11,374 nucleotides of DNA. It comes from Candidatus Neomicrothrix sp. UBA4742 (GTDB lineage Bacteria > Actinomycetota > Acidimicrobiia > Acidimicrobiales > Acidimicrobilacustridaceae). The translations under genes and the position numbers were made by a program. The notes beneath the pieces were generated by a model, which did no database searches, was not told where the DNA came from, and was given only the letters and a program-made list of their open reading frames with translations. This document shows positions 1 through 5,124 of this stretch, in pieces (the first letter of the stretch is position 1; each line of letters begins with the position of its first letter). The DNA lies in assembly GCA_002403895.1 (NCBI GenBank), contig DHIQ01000032.1, positions 1-11,374 of the forward strand, in the 5' to 3' direction.

Positions 1-80
1 ACGCGTTCCTCGCACAGAAGCCAGGTGTCTGACCACCAATACGACGCCGACCATCTGGGCTACACGATCTCAACCAGCAG
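1..80. other. Left edge, no supported gene
   Basis: No complete gene is visible before the first repeat. In plus frame 3 the window opens with codons reading AFLAQKPGV and a TGA at 31-33. This could be the last residues of a gene that starts outside the window, but nine residues cannot be assigned. Plus frame 1 stays open to a TAG at 247-249, but it runs antisense into the end of the membrane-protein gene and has no recognisable content. Confidence 0.2.
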
Positions 81-143
81 GCGACGAACTCTGCGCAGTT
101 CTCCACAGCCCCACCTCGCCGTTGAGGCGATGACATCTGCCGG
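81..143 (+). repeat. 63-bp imperfect direct repeat, copy A
   Basis: This is the first of three equally oriented copies that align without gaps (A 81-143, B 814-876, C 2325-2387). A matches B at 42 of 63 positions by hand count, and 24 of 28 in the core (93-120). The core contains CAGTTCTCCACAGCC and ends in CTCGCC; every copy ends in TGCCGG. Copy A also has a dyad just after the core, TCGCC-GTTGA-GGCGA. It lies 46 bp beyond the stop of the membrane-protein gene at 190-786. Function is unknown; a cassette boundary or a protein-binding site are both possible. Confidence 0.6.
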
Positions 144-189
144 GAGTATCTCGCTGCGCGTCGGGGCGCTGGCGATGTCACTCAGCCGC

Positions 190-786
190 CTAGCTGCGGT
201 AGCGGGTCCGTTGGTGCGCCCAGAACGCGAGACCGTTCGCAACCAGTAGGACAAACCAGAGTACCCCGTTCAGGGGGAACCAGCTTGGTCGCAGCCATAC
301 GGAAAGTAACGCAATAGCGAGAACCAACTGGAGCCCTGCCAGTAGGTAGCTCGCTGTGGTGCGTCGTGGGCGGGGTCCACGCGCCCCGGTCGACCGAGGC
401 AAGCCGTCCCGTAGCTCCCGAAGCCGCCGATGGGCCATCTCGCTGCCTGCCTGTCGGTCTTTCTGAGGCGCTGAATAGACCACGGCGGTGAGAATGCCGA
501 AGAGCACCCAAGCCCCTAGCAGCGCCGTCAGGACGCCGGCGGCTGGCGGCACCTGACGCAGGACAACCACGACCGCGCCCAGCACCAGACCTACGAGGAC
601 GCTGCCAAGCCACCTGACGTTTCGCAGCTCCGGGTCGAGCGACGCCCGCCAGTAAAGCCGACGTGCAGCCAGTGAAAGCCGACCCGCAGACCGATCGGCG
701 GGGACCGGCCCCGGTGCTTGAACAACAACCTCATGGTGCGGCGGGGACCCCTCGCCGCCCACCTCGGCCTCACCGGATTCGTCCAC
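190..786 (-). CDS. Predicted four-helix membrane protein, function unknown
   Basis: This 198-residue protein starts at GTG 786 and ends at a TAG at 190-192. Residues 1-55 are hydrophilic and rich in Gly, Pro and Glu. Four hydrophobic segments follow at about 59-77, 83-104, 146-165 and 171-189. Between helices 2 and 3 is a basic cytoplasmic-type loop (about 105-145) containing EMAHRRLRELRDGL and GPRPRR. The two helical hairpins around a basic linker suggest a small inner-membrane protein; I do not recognise the family. A second GTG at 762 has a better-spaced GAGG upstream than GTG 786, so the true protein may be eight residues shorter. Codon use is less GC-extreme than in the catabolic genes to the right. 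Repeat copies A and B sit just outside its two ends. It is transcribed divergently from the sigma-factor gene. Confidence 0.72.
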   Translation of the reverse strand: MDESGEAEVGGEGSPPHHEVVVQAPGPVPADRSAGRLSLAARRLYWRASLDPELRNVRWLGSVLVGLVLGAVVVVLRQVPPAAGVLTALLGAWVLFGILTAVVYSAPQKDRQAGSEMAHRRLRELRDGLPRSTGARGPRPRRTTASYLLAGLQLVLAIALLSVWLRPSWFPLNGVLWFVLLVANGLAFWAHQRTRYRS

Positions 787-813
787 CCTCAGAAGGTACC
801 TTGCGGCACCAAT

Positions 814-876
814 GCGGCGTGTATCGCTCAGTTGTCCCCAGCCCGACCTCGCCAGCGATGCGGCGCACTTTGCCGG
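814..876 (+). repeat. 63-bp imperfect direct repeat, copy B
   Basis: This copy matches copy C at 46 of 63 positions (40 of the first 49) and copy A at 42 of 63, with no gaps. It lies 27 bp upstream of the GTG of the minus-strand membrane protein, in the divergent region before the sigma-factor gene. An internal inverted repeat, ATCGCT (823-828) with AGCGAT (854-859), occurs only in this copy, so no single hairpin is conserved across the three. Mismatches show no three-base periodicity, which argues against a shared coding origin. Confidence 0.65.
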
Positions 877-1040
877 TTGTTACTCGCTCGGGCGGGAATC
901 GGGAGTTGAAGATCGTCTTCACTCCAAGCCGGCGCCGGTGGATGAGGCAGATCCTGGCGCGCGGATTCGGTCGAGCCGGCGATGGGGTTCGTCGGGTCGC
1001 GTGTCAACCGATCGCGACCGTCGTTCGGTAGAGGGGTGAG
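877..1040 (+). promoter_or_regulatory. Leader region of the ECF sigma gene, promoter not resolved
   Basis: The region between repeat B and the sigma-factor start must contain the sigma promoter. A GGGAATC at 894-900 and a CGTC at 914-917 resemble ECF -35 and -10 elements, but only 13 bases separate them. The better candidate upstream of the lipoprotein gene has 16, so autoregulation is not supported. A short inverted repeat, GAAGA-TCG-TCTTC, lies at 908-920. The ribosome-binding sequence GAGGGG is at 1031-1036. Confidence 0.3.
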
Positions 1041-1562
1041 ATGCTGACGATGACGGCGAACAGCGAGGGTTCCTTGGCGAGCTTCGATGACGAGTTCGAG
1101 GATCTGTGGACGGTCGCCTATCGGGTCGCCTTCCGAGTGCTCGGAGTCCGCGAGGACGCTGAGGACGTCGCCCAGGATGCTCTGGAGCGTGTGGGTGTTC
1201 ACTGGAAGCGGGTCCGGACCTACGCGAGACCGTTCACGGCGCGAGTCGCAGGCCAACGAGCCATCGACGTGTGGCGGCGCAGGACCCGTCACCTCGGGAA
1301 CGAAGCTCAGGTGGGCGTCGACCACTTGGGTGGCCGGGGTGACTCGGCTGGCGGGGTGGAGGACCGTGACGACCTCGTCCAAGCGCTACGGGTGTTGCCG
1401 AAGTGTCAGCGTCAGGTCGTGATCCTCCGATACCTGGGCGACTTCAGCGAACACGACACCGCGACAGCGCTGGGTTGCTCGGTCGGCTCCGTGAAGACCC
1501 ACGCGTCGCGTGGTCTAGCTGCGCTCCGTATCAGTGTGCGGCGACCTGAGGAGGTCGAGTGA
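1041..1562 (+). CDS. ECF-family RNA polymerase sigma factor
   Basis: This 173-residue protein has the two-domain build of extracytoplasmic-function sigma factors. Region 2 spans about residues 14-82, with the core-binding helix VREDAEDVAQDALERV and a DNA-melting/-10 recognition helix ending in QRAIDVWRRR. A variable linker (about 84-110) follows. Region 4 (about 112-163) carries VLPKCQRQVVILRYLGDF and the -35 recognition helix ALGCSVGSVKTHASRGLAAL. No N-terminal sigma 1.1 and no long C-terminal extension are present. ATG 1041 is chosen because GAGGGG lies four bases upstream. The stop TGA overlaps the ATG of the membrane protein at 1562, so the two are translationally coupled. This is the usual layout of an ECF sigma factor with its regulator. 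The signal sensed is not visible. Confidence 0.93.
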   Translation: MLTMTANSEGSLASFDDEFEDLWTVAYRVAFRVLGVREDAEDVAQDALERVGVHWKRVRTYARPFTARVAGQRAIDVWRRRTRHLGNEAQVGVDHLGGRGDSAGGVEDRDDLVQALRVLPKCQRQVVILRYLGDFSEHDTATALGCSVGSVKTHASRGLAALRISVRRPEEVE

Positions 1563-2305
1563 TGTTCGAGCACCTGGACGACCCCAACCCGCCTTCACCC
1601 GACCCGCACCGCAAGCGGGCAGTCCTCGAAGGGGCCGCCCGCCACCGCCGGGCGCGTGCGCGGCGCGTCGCCCTGGTCGCTGCCGTGTCAGCGGTGATCG
1701 TCGCCGGTGGCGCGGCCTGGGTCCTGGTGAACCGCGACACGACCACCGGGGTCACGGCCAACTCGACCGATACCGTCCCGCTCTCGTTCTGTGAGGCCGC
1801 CCAGCAGATCCAGAGTGACCACCAACACGAGACCATCACCGGCAACAGCGTGTCGGTCCCGAACTTCGACGCCGACTACGCCGCGCTCACCGAAGCCGCA
1901 CCCGACCCGGGACTCCAACAGGCCCTCCACGACGCCGCCGGGCTGCTGGCGGCGCCCCTCAGGCCTCTGACGCCTGTCGAAACTCACAGCGCCAGGATCG
2001 TCCAGGAGGGCCTTGTTCGCCGATGTGGTCTCTCGACCACGATCTTCGGGCTGATCGTGAACCGCACCAGCGTGACCCTGCCAGCCCCGACCGCCCCGGG
2101 CGCGAACGACCAGAACGCCTTCCAGTTCGCCCTAGTCGGCTTCACCGAAGCCGAAGCCAAACGGGTCGCCGAGCAGTCCGGCTGGACCCTCCGGGTGATC
2201 GAACGGGATGGGGTCTCCATCCCCTTCACCTCCGTCCGGGTCGGCAATCGGATCGATGTCGTAGTTCAAGACGGGATCGTTGTCGCTGTCTCAGGCTTCT
2301 ACTAG
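1562..2305 (+). CDS. Single-pass membrane protein with I78/potato-inhibitor-like C-terminal domain; candidate anti-sigma factor
   Basis: This 247-residue protein starts at ATG 1562, inside the sigma-factor stop, with AGGAGGT at 1549-1555. A GTG at 1559 is too close to that site. Residues 1-35 are cytoplasmic and very basic towards the membrane; a transmembrane helix lies at about 36-57. The rest is extracytoplasmic, with one cysteine pair (C77, C155) that could form a disulfide. Residues about 186-247 (FALVGFTEAEAKRVAEQSGW, a RVIERDG stretch, then NRIDVVVQDGIVV) look like the small fold of I78 or potato-inhibitor-I proteins. That assignment is from memory of the family pattern and is not certain; a PASTA-like domain is the alternative. 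The position next to an ECF sigma gene suggests anti-sigma function. However, there is no zinc-finger anti-sigma motif (HxxxCxxC), and only about 35 residues face the cytoplasm. Confidence 0.8.
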   Translation: MFEHLDDPNPPSPDPHRKRAVLEGAARHRRARARRVALVAAVSAVIVAGGAAWVLVNRDTTTGVTANSTDTVPLSFCEAAQQIQSDHQHETITGNSVSVPNFDADYAALTEAAPDPGLQQALHDAAGLLAAPLRPLTPVETHSARIVQEGLVRRCGLSTTIFGLIVNRTSVTLPAPTAPGANDQNAFQFALVGFTEAEAKRVAEQSGWTLRVIERDGVSIPFTSVRVGNRIDVVVQDGIVVAVSGFY

Positions 2306-2324
2306 CCGAGACCCGCGCCACCAC

Positions 2325-2387
2325 GCGGCGTGTACCGCTCACTTCTCCCCAGGCCGAGCTCGACGTCGAGGCGCGATGTACTGCCGG
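2325..2387 (+). repeat. 63-bp imperfect direct repeat, copy C
   Basis: This copy lies 19 bp after the stop of the sigma-associated membrane protein, between two convergent genes. It shares GCGGCGTGTA, CGCTCA, TCCCCAG and the terminal TGCCGG with copy B. It contains a perfect 12-bp palindrome, CTCGACGTCGAG, at the position where copy A has its TCGCC/GGCGA dyad. With copy B it brackets the complete sigma operon (about 1.5 kb between equivalent positions). Confidence 0.65.
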
Positions 2388-2390
2388 ATA

Positions 2391-2404
2391 CCCACTGCAG
2401 TGGG
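2391..2404. terminator. 14-bp perfect palindrome between convergent genes, possible terminator stem
   Basis: CCCACTGCAGTGGG is fully self-complementary. It sits between the plus-strand sigma operon (ends 2305) and the minus-strand lipoprotein gene (ends 2418), where a two-way terminator would be expected. A fully paired palindrome leaves only a very small hairpin loop and no T-run follows on either strand, so a terminator role is only a guess. Confidence 0.25.
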
Positions 2405-2417
2405 GCGGCTCCGCTGC

Positions 2418-3005
2418 CTACGGGCGCGTTGCCGAGAGCGCAACCGGAGAAGTTGACGGGATACAGGGGCCAGTTCCGGTGCCGTGGTAGACGGTCACCT
2501 GGTCCGGCCCGGGGCCGGTGATGATCACGGCGTCGAGGTCGGACGCTGTTGACGGTATTGAGGTGGACGTCATCGACGGGCAGGCGACGGGGGCCCGGTT
2601 GCGGTAGGCGATGACCCACGCAGCGGCGTTCGTGATGTCAGGGACGCCGGGACCGATCTGCACCAGTTGGGGCGAGAGAGTGGCCACACCCGCGAAGGTC
2701 CTCGCCATGGAAAGGCCCCCAACCGCGTCGCCGACCACGTGCTGAGCCACGGCGAGGGCCTGGTCCTGGGAGACGTCGGATGGTGGGTCGCCGGCGAGCA
2801 CGATCAGGGCGTTGTCGTCGGCCTCGAGCGGCGGGGCGAGTGGTCCCGCGGCCCAGCCCACGATCGGCTGCGGCGGTTGGCTTGTCGGAGGGACCGAGGT
2901 CTCGGCGGTGTCGCTCGCGTTGGACGCCGGGCGACTGCTCGTGCAACCCGCCGCCGCGACCAGCACCAACGCCACCATCAGAACCGACCTGCGTCGAAGC
3001 ACCAT
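2418..3005 (-). CDS. Predicted secreted lipoprotein, function unknown
   Basis: This 195-residue protein starts at ATG 3005 and has a lipoprotein signal peptide: basic MVLRRRS, a hydrophobic stretch VLMVALVLVAA, and a lipobox ending AAGC with C21 as the lipidated cysteine. A Ser/Thr/Pro-rich linker (about 22-50, SVPPTSQPPQP) follows, as in surface lipoproteins. The mature domain (about 51-195) has two further cysteines, in APVACPSM and GTGPCIPS, which could form a disulfide. I do not recognise the domain. The frame is open upstream to 3317, but ATG 3005 is preferred because the signal peptide begins exactly there and GAGGGGG lies just upstream. It faces the sigma operon convergently and has an ECF-type promoter-like sequence in front of it, so it may be a target of that sigma factor. 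Confidence 0.78.
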   Translation of the reverse strand: MVLRRRSVLMVALVLVAAAGCTSSRPASNASDTAETSVPPTSQPPQPIVGWAAGPLAPPLEADDNALIVLAGDPPSDVSQDQALAVAQHVVGDAVGGLSMARTFAGVATLSPQLVQIGPGVPDITNAAAWVIAYRNRAPVACPSMTSTSIPSTASDLDAVIITGPGPDQVTVYHGTGTGPCIPSTSPVALSATRP

Positions 3006-3034
3006 CGTCCCCCTCGAGCTCTTGTTGACTATCC

Positions 3035-3061
3035 GACGATTCGCCCGAGCGGTCGGTTCCC
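3035..3061 (-). promoter_or_regulatory. ECF-sigma-type promoter candidate for the lipoprotein gene
   Basis: On the minus strand, GGGAACC (3061-3055) is followed after 16 bases by CGTC (3038-3035). GGAAC/GGGAAC -35 and CGTC or CGTT -10 elements with about this spacing are the classic actinobacterial ECF pattern. A start site a few bases after CGTC would give a leader of roughly 20-25 bases before ATG 3005, which includes the GAGGGGG ribosome-binding site. Whether the neighbouring sigma factor uses it is an inference. Confidence 0.5.
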
Positions 3062-3241
3062 TAGGGCTTCGTTGCTTCGAGGGCGGCGCACTTCGGCACC
3101 CTGTCCACAGGTGGATCCCGGTACCGAGGCGAGTAACAGCTGTGGGTTTTGTCAAGGGGGTTGTCGGGCGGTCGACACAGTTCGGACCGACTTCGTACGG
3201 CACGATGACGCCATCTCCGTCAGCTGGGCAAGACTCTCGCT

Positions 3242-4246
3242 GTGCCGACTCGAGGAGTTCTCCACGGGGTGCGAGTGCTCGATCTGGGCATCTGGAGGCC
3301 CGTACCATTCGCCACACAGCTCCTCGCCGAGCTCGGCGCGGAGGTCACCAAGATCGAGCCGCCCGGTGGCGACCCGATGCTGGTGTTCCCGACGCTCTAC
3401 GACTCACTGAACAGTCGCAAGCAGGTGATCGAGGTCGACCTGAAGGACCCGGCCGGCCGCGAGTCAGTCGTGCAGCTCGCGGCTGACGTCGACGTCGCCG
3501 TCGAGGGTTTCAGGCCCGGTGTCGCCGACCGACTCGGTGTCGGCTACGAGGACATGCGCGCCCGCAACCGAGCGATCGTCTACTGCTCGATCAGCGGTTA
3601 TGGACAAGACGGACCACTCGCGGCCGTTGTCGGCCATGACCTCAACTACCAGGCGTGGTCCGGGGCTCTCGCAGCCCGCGCCCCCGAGATCACAGGCGCG
3701 GGGATCCCCGTCGCCGACTTGGCCGGTGGCGCCTACGCCGCGATGGCCATCTGCGCGGCGCTCGTGTCTCGCGGACGAACCGGCGCCGGCGAACGCATCG
3801 ACGTCAGCATGAGCGATGTGCTGTTCAGCTGGGCAGCTCCCGAGACCGGCGGCGACCTGGCGTCCACTGACGACCCCGCGAGTCGCTTCCCGGGCTACGG
3901 CGCGTTCAAATGTGCTGACGGATTCATCACCCTCGGGATCGTCTCCGAGGATCCCTTCTGGAAGTCGTTGTGTGAGGTGATCGCCCTCCACGATCTGGTC
4001 GATCTCAACGTGACGGAACGGGCTGCCAACGGCCCCGAACTTCGACGTCGTGTGCGCAACGCGGTTGCTGGTTGGGCCCGTGACGAACTCGTGGCCGAGC
4101 TCGAACGGGCGGGCGTCCCGGCGGCTCCAGTCCTGACCTCGGGCGAAGCGGCTCGCAGCGAGCATTTCCTGTCGCGAGGCGTCTCGCGCCTCCGCCCAGA
4201 TGGCACCATCGAGCTGAACCACCCTGTCCGCTTCGAACGCAGCTGA
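3242..4246 (+). CDS. CaiB/BaiF (class III CoA-transferase) family protein, racemase-like
   Basis: This 334-residue protein starts at GTG 3242. The only in-frame upstream alternative before a stop is a CTG, and no clear ribosome-binding site is visible. Family features in order are GVRVLDLGIWRPVPFATQLLAELGAEV (CoA-binding N-terminal motif, residues about 9-35), VEGFRPGVADRLG (87-99), SISGYGQDGP (116-125), GHDLNYQAWSG (131-141) and PVADLAGGAYAA (156-167). D159 matches the catalytic Asp of the family. H132 in GHDLNY together with E236 in the SEDPFW stretch matches the alpha-methylacyl-CoA racemase pattern (His/Asp/Glu) better than formyl-CoA transferase. It would epimerise 2-methyl-branched acyl-CoAs, or transfer CoA between acids, in the cytoplasm. 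It ends after NHPVRFERS, about 25-40 residues earlier than usual. It stands alone between a divergent lipoprotein and a convergent operon. Confidence 0.88.
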   Translation: MPTRGVLHGVRVLDLGIWRPVPFATQLLAELGAEVTKIEPPGGDPMLVFPTLYDSLNSRKQVIEVDLKDPAGRESVVQLAADVDVAVEGFRPGVADRLGVGYEDMRARNRAIVYCSISGYGQDGPLAAVVGHDLNYQAWSGALAARAPEITGAGIPVADLAGGAYAAMAICAALVSRGRTGAGERIDVSMSDVLFSWAAPETGGDLASTDDPASRFPGYGAFKCADGFITLGIVSEDPFWKSLCEVIALHDLVDLNVTERAANGPELRRRVRNAVAGWARDELVAELERAGVPAAPVLTSGEAARSEHFLSRGVSRLRPDGTIELNHPVRFERS

Positions 4247-4260
4247 TTTGGGGGCCGCCA

Positions 4261-4312
4261 CCGCACCAGGCTTGTGGCCGTGCCTCCTCGGCGCGCAAGG
4301 ACCGCGGTGCGG
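4261..4312. terminator. Inverted repeat in the convergent gap, possible terminator
   Basis: CCGCACC (4261-4267) is complementary to GGTGCGG (4306-4312), with a 38-base GC-rich loop. It lies between the ends of the CaiB-family gene and the convergent nucleosidase gene. A second perfect 12-bp palindrome, GACCGTACGGTC (4326-4337), overlaps the nucleosidase stop codon. Neither has a T-run, so intrinsic termination is not clearly supported. Confidence 0.25.
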
Positions 4313-4335
4313 CAAGAGGATGCCCGACCGTACGG

Positions 4336-5124
4336 TCAGGCTCGATCGCGTGCCTCCCAGGCGCGCAGGGCGGCGGCGACCGACCCGTTCGTCGCCACCT
4401 TCAGGTCGCGGGCGAGCCGGGCCAGCAGCCGCACCCGCATCGGGTTGCCCGCCACGAAACGGGTCACGGCGGCCAGGTTGGGCGAGCCGTCGGGTCGGGC
4501 CAGGCCGAGGATTGCATCGTCGACCGCAGGGTCGAAGGCATCGTCGCTGATCCCGCGGAAGACGGACCACTCGCACCCGTGGTCCTGGCACACCCGGGCG
4601 ATCGCCGCCGTCTCCATGTCGATGGCCGTGGCGCCCTCGGTCCGGAGCCGGCCCAACACCTCAGTGTCGGTGATGAAGTCGCCGCTGGTGATCAGCCTGC
4701 CGCTGGCCGGCGTGGCCTCGCCCGGGCTCGGTCGGAACGTGGCTCCGTCGGCGTAGTCGATCACGACCTCGGGGATGACGACGTCGCCCACTTTGACCCC
4801 GATCCCCATCCCGCCGGCTACTCCGATCACGACCAGATGCTCGACGTCGTAGCGGTCGAGGAGCTGCTCGGTCCGCCGTGCCGCCCGGGTGGTGCCGATG
4901 CCGGTCAACGAGGCGACGACGTAGCGCCCCGCGAACGTGCCGGTGTAGATCGGCGGGTCCCCATCGGAGATACGGCGGAGCGAGAGCGTGCGCTGCAGCG
5001 GACGGAACTCGGACGGCATCGGCGCCAGGAAGGCGAGTGGCCGGGTCGGCTTCTGGCTGGGCACGCCACCAGCTTGCCCGATGGCGGATGGGTCGGGCAC
5101 GGGGCGACCGGTGGCCGCGCTCAC
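4336..5124 (-). CDS. MTA/SAH-nucleosidase-like protein (purine nucleoside phosphorylase family 1)
   Basis: This 262-residue protein starts at GTG 5124, which overlaps the acyl-CoA synthetase stop (GTGA). A GTG at 5064 is an alternative that gives a start nearer the family norm. The order of motifs follows E. coli MTA/SAH nucleosidase: LAFLAPMPSEF (catalytic-Glu position, E39), LTGIGTTRAA, VVIGVAGGMGIGVKVGDVVI (about 98-117), LITSGDFI, AIDMETAAIARVC (E171) and FRGISDDAFD (R190, D194). The acid Glu, the Met-Glu nucleoside-binding pair and the Arg/Asp base-binding residues are all present, so hydrolysis of an N-ribosidic bond in the cytoplasm is likely. The substrate (methylthioadenosine, adenosylhomocysteine, 5'-deoxyadenosine or another nucleoside) cannot be read from sequence. 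Being the last gene of a lipid-catabolic operon, with coupled translation, is unusual for this family. Confidence 0.82.
   Translation of the reverse strand: MSAATGRPVPDPSAIGQAGGVPSQKPTRPLAFLAPMPSEFRPLQRTLSLRRISDGDPPIYTGTFAGRYVVASLTGIGTTRAARRTEQLLDRYDVEHLVVIGVAGGMGIGVKVGDVVIPEVVIDYADGATFRPSPGEATPASGRLITSGDFITDTEVLGRLRTEGATAIDMETAAIARVCQDHGCEWSVFRGISDDAFDPAVDDAILGLARPDGSPNLAAVTRFVAGNPMRVRLLARLARDLKVATNGSVAAALRAWEARDRA

Noticed and set aside
894..917. Autoregulatory ECF promoter (GGGAATC and CGTC) before the sigma gene
   Set aside because: The 13-base spacing is too short compared with the 16-base spacing of the lipoprotein candidate and the usual ECF spacing.
828..1382. 184-codon minus-strand frame across the sigma-factor start and repeat B
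   Set aside because: It is antisense to clear ECF region 2 codons and has no ribosome-binding site or family feature.
93..2350. DnaA-box-like nonamers in the repeat cores (TTCTCCACA, TTGTCCCCA, TTCTCCCCA)
   Set aside because: They differ from the actinobacterial consensus TTGTCCACA, are hundreds of bases apart, and there is no AT-rich region or replication gene; an origin is not supported.
81..2387. Repeats as relics of one protein-coding sequence
   Set aside because: Some frames give look-alike peptides, but mismatches are spread evenly over codon positions and stops interrupt the frames, so conserved DNA is the simpler reading.
3006..3317. N-terminal extension of the lipoprotein up to 3317
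   Set aside because: The extension would bury the signal peptide and lipobox, and it runs through the promoter-like sequence and the start of the CaiB gene.
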